Below are positions 24,276 through 35,000 of a DNA stretch of 43,074 nucleotides, in pieces. The position numbers were made by a program, and so were the translations under genes. The DNA is from Bacteroidales bacterium UBA6340 (GTDB lineage Bacteria > Bacteroidota > Bacteroidia > Bacteroidales > Paludibacteraceae), in NCBI GenBank assembly GCA_002440265.1, contig DJSG01000017.1, positions 1 to 43,074 of the forward strand, in the 5' to 3' direction. Position 1 is the first letter of the stretch. Each line of letters begins with the position of its first letter. Under the pieces are notes generated by a model. It saw only the letters and a program-made list of their open reading frames with translations, had not been told where the DNA came from and ran no database searches.

Positions 24276-26627
24276 ATGAAGCGAATACTGCATCTATTCA
24301 CCCTCACCCTGTTACTTCTGCCCTTATCCCTAAGGGCGGAGGTAACGTTGGGTGGTAGTGCTTATACCGTAGATACCCTGACCCGCTATATGGTGGGTCC
24401 GGGTACTTACTATACCCAAGTGCGTCTCTTCCTGAGTGACGGCGGAGGCAGCAGACGCGACGTTTATATCCTCCAAGTGGACCGGCGCAATCCCTATGTG
24501 TCTGTCCATACCGTCCTTGCCAACGACTCTATTGAGAAGGGAGAAGAACCCTCCCACATGGCGCAGCGTAAGTCCCAAGCGGGGCAACGTTATTTTGCCG
24601 GTACCAATGGCGACTGGTGGTCCACCGACCGACCTGGCGTACCCGAAGGTGCCTTCGTTACCGAAAACACTATTGCCATCACGCCCCAGAACGGGCGTGC
24701 CACCTTGGCTATGTGCGCTATTGACCAAAACGATAGCCTCTACTACGGACACGATTTCTTCACCGATGTCTGGCTTGAAACTGACAACAACTCAGTCCGT
24801 TGCTCACATGTCAATGACATTCGCTATGAGAACGAACTGGTCCTGTATAACTCCTACAACGGCACTTGCACTCACACCGACAATAGTGGTACCGAGGTGC
24901 TATGCCGTATCCTCCCTGGCTCCGCTTGGGGTACCAATACCACCCTTCAAGCCGAAGTGGTGCGTATCGAATCAGCCAAAGGCAATATGCATATCGAGGA
25001 CGGTTGCTTCGTCCTCTCTGCCCGTGACGATATGCAGCAGCATCTCAAAGCCCTCACCGAGGGACAGCAAATACGCCTGCGGATAGCCACTTCTATCAAT
25101 GGCACCTATGCCGACTTCAAGGCTGCCCTTGGCGGGCAGGACCGCACCTTCATGCTGGTCAATGGCGTAGTGGACAACAACTGGGACGAACGTCATCCCC
25201 GAACGGGACTCGGATTCTCCGTTACGGGTGATACTATCATACATTGTGTGGTTGATGGGCGTGGCAAGTCCATCGGTGCCACTACGGGCGAATTGGCGGA
25301 AATCATGCAGTTCTTTGGTGCCTACAATGCCATGAATATGGAGGGCGGTGGCTCCAGTACTATGTACCTGGCCTCGCACGGAGTGATGAATGTCCCCTCC
25401 GACGGACACGAGCGTGCCGAGTCCCAAGGTATATTTGCTGTCAGCAGTGCCCCTGATGATGAGGTGGTTGCCAAGATAGCGGTCTACGAACCCTCTGTAT
25501 CTATGCCCCGATATGGTATGTTGCGCCCTCGTTTCTTGGGCTACAACCAATACGATATGCTCCTCAACACTGACCAACAGGGTGTTACCCTTTCATGTGA
25601 CCCCGCTGTCGGATACATTGATGCCGAAGGGCGTTTTGTCTGCCAAGGCTCTGGTGACCTTGTAGCCTCGTTGGGCAATATCCGCACAACGTTGCATATC
25701 ACTATGGTGGCAGACGCTCCTATTGCTGTTCGTCTTGACTCAGTCCTTGTCTCCGACGAGACGCAGTACCCCATTGAGGTGGACGGTATCATCGGAAACA
25801 ACTCCATTACGCTCCAACCCGAAGCCCTCACATGGACAGTGGCTGACCCCGCTGTTGCGGTAGTCTCCGGGCGCGGTATCCTTACGGGTCTTGCAAATGG
25901 CTACACCGCTGTGGTTGGGCAACTCGGTGAGTTCGCCGACACCATCCTTGTACATGTGCAGAACGTGGACGCCAAACCCTGTCATTGGGTGCTTGGCATG
26001 CAGGATATGACCCTCAAGCCTTCTTCCTCTGCGTGGAAAGCGCAGATGGTGGACACTATGGATGCGCAAATCCTATCGTTGAACTATACGGGTGGACGAC
26101 AGGCAAACATCAAGTTCCTTGCCGACCGACTCATTTACTCTGACCCCGACTATCTCGAACTCCGCTTCACGCCGCAAGATAACTTAATCCAATCGGTTAC
26201 TATTGGTGTCCGTGCCAATGGCAGCACCAAGACCTTGCTTCATAGCACCACAGACCTGCAAGCAGGGCTAATCAACCGTTTGGTGGTTGATCTCGACAGC
26301 ATCTTTCGCGCAGATGCCCTTGCTTCCGAACAAGAGTGGCGCGACAACGACCAGGCCATCTATCCCGTCCGTCTTGAGTTCGCTACGCTTGCTTTCAGCA
26401 AAGATGCTGCCAAGCAGCAGTATCGTATTCCCATTGATGGTTGGTATCTCCATTTTGGAGAAGTGGCACCATTGCCTTCAGGTGCAGTTCCTGTCTCGGC
26501 GGATACTGCTATGACCGATGTCTGCAAGGTGTGTACCGCCGGGGGCATCCTTATTCGTAAAGGCAATAGATGGTTTGATATATTGGGACGCCCTGTAGAA
26601 GAAGTTAATAGTATTATAAAGTATTGA
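24276..26627 (+). CDS. NAGPA-type phosphodiester glycosidase, first copy
   Basis: This 783-aa secreted protein has a signal peptide ending SLRA. Residues about 85-395 form a NAGPA (phosphodiester glycosidase, DUF2233-like) domain. Landmarks are FAGTNGDWW (about 107), RHPRTGLGFS, HCVVDGRGKS (about 323), NMEGGGSSTMYL (about 352) and RAESQGIFAV. The animal family member removes GlcNAc from GlcNAc-phosphodiesters; bacterial substrates are mostly unknown. Residues about 480-565 form a Big_2-type Ig domain (LTWTVADPAVAVVSGRGILT), followed by a jelly-roll-like domain of about 150 residues. The C-terminus (RWFDILGRPVEEVNS) is a degenerate form of the short tails in neighbouring proteins. A related copy follows 5 nt downstream. 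Confidence 0.83.
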   Translation: MKRILHLFTLTLLLLPLSLRAEVTLGGSAYTVDTLTRYMVGPGTYYTQVRLFLSDGGGSRRDVYILQVDRRNPYVSVHTVLANDSIEKGEEPSHMAQRKSQAGQRYFAGTNGDWWSTDRPGVPEGAFVTENTIAITPQNGRATLAMCAIDQNDSLYYGHDFFTDVWLETDNNSVRCSHVNDIRYENELVLYNSYNGTCTHTDNSGTEVLCRILPGSAWGTNTTLQAEVVRIESAKGNMHIEDGCFVLSARDDMQQHLKALTEGQQIRLRIATSINGTYADFKAALGGQDRTFMLVNGVVDNNWDERHPRTGLGFSVTGDTIIHCVVDGRGKSIGATTGELAEIMQFFGAYNAMNMEGGGSSTMYLASHGVMNVPSDGHERAESQGIFAVSSAPDDEVVAKIAVYEPSVSMPRYGMLRPRFLGYNQYDMLLNTDQQGVTLSCDPAVGYIDAEGRFVCQGSGDLVASLGNIRTTLHITMVADAPIAVRLDSVLVSDETQYPIEVDGIIGNNSITLQPEALTWTVADPAVAVVSGRGILTGLANGYTAVVGQLGEFADTILVHVQNVDAKPCHWVLGMQDMTLKPSSSAWKAQMVDTMDAQILSLNYTGGRQANIKFLADRLIYSDPDYLELRFTPQDNLIQSVTIGVRANGSTKTLLHSTTDLQAGLINRLVVDLDSIFRADALASEQEWRDNDQAIYPVRLEFATLAFSKDAAKQQYRIPIDGWYLHFGEVAPLPSGAVPVSADTAMTDVCKVCTAGGILIRKGNRWFDILGRPVEEVNSIIKY

Positions 26628-26632
26628 TACGT

Positions 26633-28966
26633 ATGAAGAAAAATCTACTCATTGCATTCTCTCTGCTGTTTATCCCCGCTCTTCTGTGTGCACAATCCAC
26701 TATCACGTTGAGCGGCGTGCCCCATACCATAGATACGTTGGAGACTTTCCAATGTGGTCCTGGCAGTCAGTACATCTCAGTCCGTATGCACCGTGTCAGT
26801 GACGGTGGCGGACGCTTGGACGCTTTCCTTATGAAAGTGGATGCCAACAACCCCTATATATCATTCGAAGAGGTCATGGGCGGCGACAAACTCGTGGGTA
26901 CCGAGGCGGTATCCGCCATGGGCGCCCGCAAAAACAAGGAGTCCGACAAGCGTATCTTCTTTGGCGGAACCAATGGCGACTTCTTCTCCACCAAAGGCGA
27001 TGTAGGACTGCCTATTGGCTTTGCTATTATCAACAATGAGTTTGCCCGTGTCCCTGACAACCGTGGAGACCGTCGTCTGGGTGCTATCAACGAGCAGATG
27101 CGTGGTGCTATAGGCAGTGTAGGCGCATTTTCGGGACAAGTCATCTATGGCACAGACACGATGAAGTTGCACCATATCAATTACAACAGAGGCGATGACC
27201 AATTGGTTCTGTTCAACCGCCACCATGGTCCCTCTACCAATACCAACGAATATGGCACGGAACTCCTTCTCGCTCTCGCCGAGGGAGACGCTTGGCATAC
27301 CAACTGTACCGTACACGCTGTAGTACTTGCCAAAGAGCAAGACAAAGGTAATATGACGATTCCCGATGGGCAGACAGTGCTCTCTGCACATGGCACCATG
27401 GCAGAGCACCTCAATGCCGTCAATATAGGTGATACACTTACTGTCAAACTCACGTTTAAGATTGATGGCGTTAAGCAGAACATCAGCCAGTGTATAGCGG
27501 GTGACAACTACGCCCTCATTGTGGACAACGGGAAAGTGGTAGAATCCAATTTCTGGAACGAACTGCACCCGCGTACAGCCTTCGGGCAGTCTGTAACAGG
27601 CGATACCATCATCTTCTGTGTGGTGGACGGACGTCATCTCTCTATTGGCTGCAACACGCAAGCACTTGGCGGTATCATGCATTACTTTGGTGCCTACAAG
27701 GCTCTCAACTGGGACGGCGGAGGTAGCAGCCATCTTTGGCTCAACAATGTCGGACTTATGAATGCAGGTTGCGAATCTACAGAGCGTGCCGTTGCCAATG
27801 GTATGTTCGCCGTAGCAAACCTGCCCGAAGTGGACAATACTATATCGCTCCTGCAAGGCTATTCTACAGAACTGCGACTTCCTGAGTATGGTGTACACAA
27901 GCCCAAAGTGCTGGGCTACAACAAGTATGGTGTGCTTCTCAATCCCGATGTACAGGGTGTTACACTCTCATGCGACCCCGCAGTGGGCTACATCAATAGC
28001 GATAGTGCTTTTGTCTGCTTGGGTGAGGGCGAATTGCGTATGCAGCAGGGCAATGCCACGGGTGTGGTTCGTATCCGCATAGTCCCCAATACAGACATCC
28101 GCATGCGACTTGACACCGCCGTTATCTACGACCACTCCGACTATCCTGTGGAAGTTATCTCCACCATAGGCAAGAACGATATCCTTATTCAGCCGTCTGC
28201 GCTTACATGGGCGGTGGCAGACCCGACTATAGCCGCTATCACGGAAGATGGCATCCTCAATGGTCTCAGAGATGGCATCACCGAGGTCTATGGTACCCTC
28301 GACGGACATATAGACACTCTTGCGGTTCGTGTAGCGATACCTGCTGCTAACCCCTTGCATTTTGACGACTTTGTGCAGGGCTACTCCTCGCGTTGGACAT
28401 TGAAAGCGTCCAATACAAAGTGGAACGCTGCCATAACACCGGATGCAGAAGGCAAGGCTGTTCTCTCTATGGATTATACGGCGGGGCGCAATGCCAACAT
28501 ACGTCTTGCCTCCGGACAACCTCTCTTCTCCGCGCCTAATGATTTCCGTTTCTGCTTCACTCCTCAGGGCGACCTTATCAAGTCGGTGTCTGTCGGTCTG
28601 CGTGCCAACAATGCAAGTCGCAACACCATCTACTCCGTTGAGAACATTACTCCTGACACACCTATGACCATCAATATCCCGTTGGATAGCCTGTTCGGTG
28701 TGAAGAAAGACCTCTCGATTTACCCTGTAACTGTTGAGTTCATTACATTCTATCTCAATGCCGATGCGGAGAAGAAAAAATACAACATTCCTGTTGATGG
28801 CATCTATCTTACGTACAATGGTACATCGGAATCTGCGGTGGAGAATACCACTGCACATAGGAATGTCAAAACCACCAAGTTCATACAAGACGGGCAACTC
28901 TATGTCATCCGCAACGGACAAATATACAATATCTTAGGAACCAAAGTAAATCAAGTCATACTATGA
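26633..28966 (+). CDS. NAGPA-type phosphodiester glycosidase, second copy
   Basis: This ~777-aa paralogue of the preceding protein has the same order of domains. It has a signal peptide (MKKNLLIAFSLLFIPALLCA), then a NAGPA domain with FGGTNGDFF, LHPRTAFGQS, CVVDGRHLSIG and NWDGGGSSHLWL. An Ig-like domain (LTWAVADPTIAAITEDGILN) and a jelly-roll-like domain follow, then the tail DGQLYVIRNGQIYNILG. I chose the ATG at 26633; a TTG at 26624 overlaps the previous stop. Its stop overlaps the amidase start by 4 nt (ATGA), so the two are translationally coupled. The two copies are too diverged to be recent duplicates, which suggests different substrates. Confidence 0.83.
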   Translation: MKKNLLIAFSLLFIPALLCAQSTITLSGVPHTIDTLETFQCGPGSQYISVRMHRVSDGGGRLDAFLMKVDANNPYISFEEVMGGDKLVGTEAVSAMGARKNKESDKRIFFGGTNGDFFSTKGDVGLPIGFAIINNEFARVPDNRGDRRLGAINEQMRGAIGSVGAFSGQVIYGTDTMKLHHINYNRGDDQLVLFNRHHGPSTNTNEYGTELLLALAEGDAWHTNCTVHAVVLAKEQDKGNMTIPDGQTVLSAHGTMAEHLNAVNIGDTLTVKLTFKIDGVKQNISQCIAGDNYALIVDNGKVVESNFWNELHPRTAFGQSVTGDTIIFCVVDGRHLSIGCNTQALGGIMHYFGAYKALNWDGGGSSHLWLNNVGLMNAGCESTERAVANGMFAVANLPEVDNTISLLQGYSTELRLPEYGVHKPKVLGYNKYGVLLNPDVQGVTLSCDPAVGYINSDSAFVCLGEGELRMQQGNATGVVRIRIVPNTDIRMRLDTAVIYDHSDYPVEVISTIGKNDILIQPSALTWAVADPTIAAITEDGILNGLRDGITEVYGTLDGHIDTLAVRVAIPAANPLHFDDFVQGYSSRWTLKASNTKWNAAITPDAEGKAVLSMDYTAGRNANIRLASGQPLFSAPNDFRFCFTPQGDLIKSVSVGLRANNASRNTIYSVENITPDTPMTINIPLDSLFGVKKDLSIYPVTVEFITFYLNADAEKKKYNIPVDGIYLTYNGTSESAVENTTAHRNVKTTKFIQDGQLYVIRNGQIYNILGTKVNQVIL

Positions 28967-31959
28967 AACGTATCTTTACTCTTTTTGCCTGCACGGCTCT
29001 CTGTATCTTTGCCAATGCCGACATCCGTGTTGTCAGCAATACCACACTTGGCAAGGGCTACTACCCCCGCTTTGCAGACGACCAAACCATCACTTGCTTT
29101 GCCGAGGAGAATGCAGGCTATGATGCTGTCATCTCTGATGAAGTCCTGCGCGTGGACAACGAGGACCTTACCCTCAACCTCTACCGCAACGGTGTCAAGA
29201 CCGTCCTCACCCCTCATGGCACCGATGTCAACTATATTTGGGCATCACTTTCGCCCAACAAGCAGTATATCATGTTCAATACCATGCGTGGTACCGCTGT
29301 CTGCGACCTACGCGGGCGTGAGATTATCAACTTCGGTAAGGGCTTGGATGCCCCCGTATGGTATGGCAACGACTACATCGTAGGTATGAACGACTGCTCC
29401 GACAGCCACCAATATACGGCATCGTCTATCGTCATTGCCTCCATAGATGGCACCATACGCCAGACACTCACCGACCCCGCAGAACTCGGTATGTACCCTG
29501 CAGTGGACGCTGTATCAGGGCGTATTGCCTACAACACCCTCGATGGTGACATCCGTATGCTCCAACTCAACCTCACCGAGCAACCCGTCCGCCGTCAAGC
29601 ACCTGCACTCAAGACACTACGCGACTCACGCTCCAAGATGTTTGCTGCGCAGCGTCGTCGCGCGGCAACAGATGCCAAGCCTTCCGATTTCCGTATCTAC
29701 ATCAACCCGGGGCACGGCGGATACACCAGCGACGACCGCAATATAGTTATCTATCCTTTTGCACAGGGTGATACCCTTGGTTTCTATGAGAGTACTTCCA
29801 ACCTCCACAAAGGTCTCAAACTTGATACCATGCTCCGTGAACTCGGATTCCAAACCAAGATGTCGCGTGTACTCAACCGCGAGATTGACGACCGCGAACT
29901 CTCGGCTATCGTAGAGGAAGCCAATGCATGGAACTCCGACTATATGCTCTCCATCCACTCCAATGCGGGCGGACCGTCCAACTATGTCCTCATGCTCTAT
30001 GCTGGTATCGACCTTGATGACACGCAGCAGACGTATCCTACACCCACTCCCTGTTCCGATGAGAGCCGCGAAATATCTACCCTTATAGGCAACTATTTCT
30101 GTGAGAACGGCATCACTACTTGGACATCTTCTGTGCCTCGTATCGCCGGTGACAAGACTTTCGCCCGCACCGCCATGGGCTGGAGCAACGGTTATGGTGT
30201 CCTCCGCGGTCTCCGCGTACCGGGTGTTATCTCCGAGGGCTGTATGCATGACTACCACCCCGAGACCTATCGTCTCATGAATATGGACTACAAGTACAAG
30301 GAGTCTTTCTATTTCCGCAAGGTCTTCCTCGAGTATTTCTGCCATACAGGTATGCCCACGGGTGCTATCGGCGGTCAGGTGCGCGATGCATTCAACAAGA
30401 TGCTCTTCCCCGCTATCACCAAGATTCGCGGCTCCCGCGACGAACTCCTGCCCATCGACCGTGCTACGGTTGACTTGCTCAAGGATGGTAAGAAAATTGC
30501 TTCTTATACCACCGACACCCTCTACAATGGTGTGTTCTTCTTCTGGGACTTGGAGCCGGGCGAATATACCCTCCACGCCGATGTGGACCACTACTACACC
30601 ATGGACACTACCATCACAGTCGTGGCTAACAATATCGTTTACCAAGATATGATGCTCCAGATGCGCCGTGAGACACGTCCCGAGGTCACTTCCTACAGCC
30701 CCAATGTTGCCATTACCGACAGTGTCAATGTGGCTGAACCTATCATCCTCAATTTCAATTGGGATATGTGGGAAGAGCCTACTCGCAAGGCATTCTCTAT
30801 CTCGCCCGCTGTTGAGGGGACCCTCACTTTCGAGAACTCGCAGCGCACCCTCCGTTTCACCCCCAAGACTGTCTATGCGCCCAACACCGAGTACACAGTT
30901 ACCCTTGCCAAGACGGCGGCGCATCCCGATACCAACTACCCCAACACTCTCGCCGAGGACTTCACTTTCCGTTTCCGTACCAAGAACCGTCCTTGCCTGA
31001 GCGTCATGCAGACCTATCCCGCAGAGGGCGAAACGGGCATAGACCTCAAGCCGTCTATCTTCATGCTCTTCGATGAGAAACTGCACTCGGCATCTAATTA
31101 CAAACTTTTCTCCATTGCCAACGATAGCAGTGCTGTCTTTGTACCTGCTTCCCGCAACTTCAAGAAGAACACCGTGGATGCTCCCTATGGCTCTGTGAAA
31201 ATTGATGTTACCACCGAGTTGCAGCCCAATACGCAATACAAAGTGGTAGTCGAACCTACTGTCAAGGATACCGACAATATCATACTCTCCACTCCCTTTG
31301 TCTTGAATTTCACTACCGGTAGCGGAGCCGTAGCGGACAAGGAGGGTGAACTCATCATGTCCCTCGATGATGTAGCCTTCTCCGTAGAGCCTGATAAGAC
31401 GACGGCACTCCAAGACAAGACGATTCGCACCGGTGGTTCTACCAAACGCACCGAGGGTACAGGTTCCAACGATATTATCTATACGTTTGACCCCGACGAA
31501 CCCGATGCGCAACTATTCCTCAAGCCGCTTGACCTTACGCATATATTCACTTCGCGCGACAAATTGGTCATAGATATCTATGGTGATTTTACCATGAACG
31601 ATGTCTATGCCGAGTTCTCCACTGCGGGCGATATCCATACCTACAAACTCTGCAACCTCGACTTCATAGGTTGGAAGACTGTCACGCTTGATTTGAGCCA
31701 AACCGACCTCCCCGTGGGTGTGGACTTCCAGTTCACCGGCTTGAGTATCGTACGTACCTCCGTGCAGCCAATCCTTTGCAACACAGGCGAAATCTTCCTC
31801 GACCGTCTCGCTATTGTCAAAGGGCAGAACACGGCAATAGACATCGTTCCCACAGAGACAGCCGAGACACCTGCCTACGACTTGCTCGGACGGCCTGCTG
31901 ACAAAGCACAAACCGACCAAATCCTCATCCTTAATGGCAAAAAGCAATTGCAAAGATAA
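28963..31959 (+). CDS. Secreted N-acetylmuramoyl-L-alanine amidase with adhesive domains
   Basis: This 998-aa secreted enzyme has a signal peptide ending FANA. A PD40/TolB-like beta-propeller region spans about residues 20-215. The Amidase_3 catalytic domain (about 240-465) has INPGHGG (His ~250), FYESTSNL (Glu ~275), SIHSNAG (His ~332) and VISEGCMHDYH (catalytic Glu ~424), all the zinc and catalytic positions expected. A carboxypeptidase-regulatory-like domain follows (about 467-565), then two Big_5-type Ig domains (about 565-785) and a C-terminal jelly-roll-like domain. The end has AYDLLGRPADKAQTDQILIL. Amidase_3 enzymes cut the MurNAc-L-Ala bond, leaving bare glycan suited to GHL10 enzymes. 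The gene overlaps the NAGPA gene by 4 nt. Confidence 0.9.
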   Translation: MKRIFTLFACTALCIFANADIRVVSNTTLGKGYYPRFADDQTITCFAEENAGYDAVISDEVLRVDNEDLTLNLYRNGVKTVLTPHGTDVNYIWASLSPNKQYIMFNTMRGTAVCDLRGREIINFGKGLDAPVWYGNDYIVGMNDCSDSHQYTASSIVIASIDGTIRQTLTDPAELGMYPAVDAVSGRIAYNTLDGDIRMLQLNLTEQPVRRQAPALKTLRDSRSKMFAAQRRRAATDAKPSDFRIYINPGHGGYTSDDRNIVIYPFAQGDTLGFYESTSNLHKGLKLDTMLRELGFQTKMSRVLNREIDDRELSAIVEEANAWNSDYMLSIHSNAGGPSNYVLMLYAGIDLDDTQQTYPTPTPCSDESREISTLIGNYFCENGITTWTSSVPRIAGDKTFARTAMGWSNGYGVLRGLRVPGVISEGCMHDYHPETYRLMNMDYKYKESFYFRKVFLEYFCHTGMPTGAIGGQVRDAFNKMLFPAITKIRGSRDELLPIDRATVDLLKDGKKIASYTTDTLYNGVFFFWDLEPGEYTLHADVDHYYTMDTTITVVANNIVYQDMMLQMRRETRPEVTSYSPNVAITDSVNVAEPIILNFNWDMWEEPTRKAFSISPAVEGTLTFENSQRTLRFTPKTVYAPNTEYTVTLAKTAAHPDTNYPNTLAEDFTFRFRTKNRPCLSVMQTYPAEGETGIDLKPSIFMLFDEKLHSASNYKLFSIANDSSAVFVPASRNFKKNTVDAPYGSVKIDVTTELQPNTQYKVVVEPTVKDTDNIILSTPFVLNFTTGSGAVADKEGELIMSLDDVAFSVEPDKTTALQDKTIRTGGSTKRTEGTGSNDIIYTFDPDEPDAQLFLKPLDLTHIFTSRDKLVIDIYGDFTMNDVYAEFSTAGDIHTYKLCNLDFIGWKTVTLDLSQTDLPVGVDFQFTGLSIVRTSVQPILCNTGEIFLDRLAIVKGQNTAIDIVPTETAETPAYDLLGRPADKAQTDQILILNGKKQLQR

Positions 31960-31977
31960 CGGAAATAATACCTTGAG

Positions 31978-32003
31978 CCCCTCCTTTGGAGAGGTTGGGG
32001 AGG
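31978..32003 (+). repeat. REP-like repeat, diverged copy
   Basis: CCCCTCCTTTGGAGAGG followed by TTGGGGAGG is a diverged member of the family at 3103, 5355 and 10921. It lies between the amidase stop and the next gene, and the weak hairpin could attenuate read-through. Confidence 0.5.
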
Positions 32004-32053
32004 TTTATGGATAAACAATTAATCTTTATATTAACTCTTAAAAAACAAACATT

Positions 32054-35000
32054 ATGAAGAAAATCTTTAGTTTCTTTGTTGCCCTTATGGCAACGATGAT
32101 GTTGTTTGCGCAAGATGCCTATAAGGTTACATGGGTAACCAATGGCGTTGAGATGCCTACAGCACCGACATCAAACGAAGACTTATGGAAAGCATTTATG
32201 CCTGCATATAATGCTTACTATGGTCTTTCTCGTGGAGAGCAACCCATTACAGCCGTTGCTACTTTTGCAAGCGCAAAGATGCAAGAGTTCATGACGGATG
32301 AGAATTCTGATTGGAAATGGTTGGGAGATTATATTCTCGCAGTAGTAAAGGCTGCAAACTTTAACAACGGGGATTTAACTTCTGAGGTGCTTTGGCGTTT
32401 CAATGTACAAGCATTCTTCAATTGCAAAGAGGCTGCATCATCCACTTGGAATGGCAATCCTGATTTCACAGAGGCTGGTAAATTTGACAAGTGGATTGGT
32501 GCTTGGAAAAAAGCAAATGCTCTTCCTGAGACTATGACAGCATCTGACCCTATGCCTATTTTGGAGCGTGAGGGCTATACTTTCATTGGTTGGTTTGACA
32601 ATGAGGCTTGCACAGGTTCTGCTATTCAGAAAGTAACAAAAGATATTACTCTCTATGCTGGTTGGGAACGTACCGTTTACAACGTAACATTCGTGGCTCC
32701 ATTTGCATATCCTAATGATATGTATGTAGATGATGTATATGAGTTGGCTTATGCTCTTCAGAAGGACTACAATGCAGCATATAATACCTCTAAGGCTTGG
32801 GCTAAAATGGAAGATGGACAAGTATATTTCCATATCGGTGAAGAATGGAAATTGCCCGCTGAAGCCCAAGGACAGGGCGCAGATGTTGCCAACTTCATTC
32901 AAGCAGTAACTTACAATACTACCGACAACCTTAAGAAAATTGTTGAAGCAGAGAATAGCAAGTGGGCTTGGCTTAAACCTGCAATTGAGGCTTCTCGCAC
33001 TGCTTCTGAAATGACTGGAGATATCAGTGAAGGACTTTACCGTAAAGAGATTTCCGGTATGTTCTTGGCTTCTCCTATTCATACGGGTTGGCCCAAGAGC
33101 AGTGATTGGACGAAATATAATGCTGATTCTATTGCTAAAGCATGGGGCGGTGTGGTTTCTCTACCTGATACTATAGAAGAGGATTACACTCTGCCTGTTA
33201 TGTATCGTGAGAACTACGAGTTTAAGGGTTGGTATTGGAGCGAGGATTTCTCTGGAGACGAGGTAAAAGTAGTTCCTGTTAAATCCAATGGCACGCTTTA
33301 TGCCAAGTTTGAGGCTACGGACAAAGCACTTCTTGGTATCGCTCTTGATAAGAAAGATACAGTAGAGTTGCAAATGCCTAACACCGACCAACTGACGGTT
33401 ATCTACACTCCGGAAACGGCTGTTAATAAGAAAGTAGTTTGGTCTTCTTCCGACGAGAACGTATTGGTTGTTGACCAAAATGGTCTGGTGACACCGATGG
33501 CTCCCGGTAAAGCAACGATTAAGGTGGTATCTGACGAAAGCAAACTGGAGGCTTCTGTTGTTTACAACATCACTGCAGCCCCGGGTGCTGTCACAGGTGT
33601 TACGCTTGACCAAACAAAGGTTACTTTGGATATGGGTAAGACCATCCAACTTGTTGCTACTATTGCACCTGACACGGCTATTAACAAGAAAGTGATTTGG
33701 ACTTCTGACGGCAAGGCTGCTTCTGTAGATGAGAATGGTCTTGTTAAGGCTGATACTATAGGTACTGCTACTATTACTGTTACTACTGAGGATGGTGGCT
33801 ACACTGCTACTTGCGTGGTTACCGTTCCTGAGCCTCTTGATGACATCGTTGTAGAGAAACTTTGGGAGGTTGCTATTCCTTCTACTGTGGCAAACATTGG
33901 TGATGTACGTAATGGTATGGGTTGGAATGGCAAATTCTATCTAACAGATAAGAAACAAAACAAGATTCGTGTGTTCTCTCAAGCAGGTGAAGATGCTGAC
34001 GCTGCTATTCCTATGGCAGAAGGTGCTAATCTGGGTACAGGTATTGCTATTGATGACGCAGGAAACATTATCGTAAATGCAAACTTCCCGAGCGCAGATA
34101 CTTGTGTTTATATTGTGAAGAATGGCGAAACCAAGATGACGAAGATAGACTTTGCTTCTATGGGTGGACGTTGTGACCATATTACTGCCTTTGGGGATGT
34201 GTTCTCAGAAGAAGGAGGATTAGTATTCTTCTATGCTCAAAACAAGGGACCTCAATATGTAAAGATATCCAAAGGTGAATTTGTGAAGAAAGATACCATA
34301 AAGGGAACATTTACTCATAGTTCACAAGGACAAGCCCAAATTATTTATGGAACAGAAACAGAGTGTATTGCAAGTCAACGTGGTTCATTTGAGCATATGG
34401 TTGACGGAATACTTGTTCCTCATGATGCGAAGAATATCGTTCTCAATGATGTGGGAGGTGCCGTTATGAATATCGGGGGCGAGAATGTTTGGGCCTATAA
34501 AGTCGGAAATAATGGTGGTAAGGCCCATAGTTCAGAGTTCTCTATCCGCAATGTGACGACTCATCGTTTTGTGGCAGATAAGAATGGAGAAACCGTTCAA
34601 TATGTTATTGACAACAAGCAAGATGCCTCGGGTAATTCTTGTGGTATTTTTGCTAAGGCTGAAAAGATAAATGAGTATGCATACTATTTGAATGTATTCT
34701 CTTCTCCTAAGGGTGCCGCTGTTTACAAGGTGTACAAGAACGTGCCTGTTGAGAGCATTGCACTTGACAAGACGGCTGAGGCCGTTAAGGCTGGCGACAA
34801 ACTCCAACTCACGGCTACTATCACTCCTGCTTATGCTACCGTTCAAGACGTAGAGTGGAGCACATCTGATTCGGCTATTGCTATTGTTGACCAAAACGGT
34901 CTCGTACAGGCTATTGCAGCAGGTGAGGCTACTATCACTGCTACTACTACCGATGGCAGCAAACTCTCGGCTACTTGCGCACTCACCGTTAAGGCGGTTC

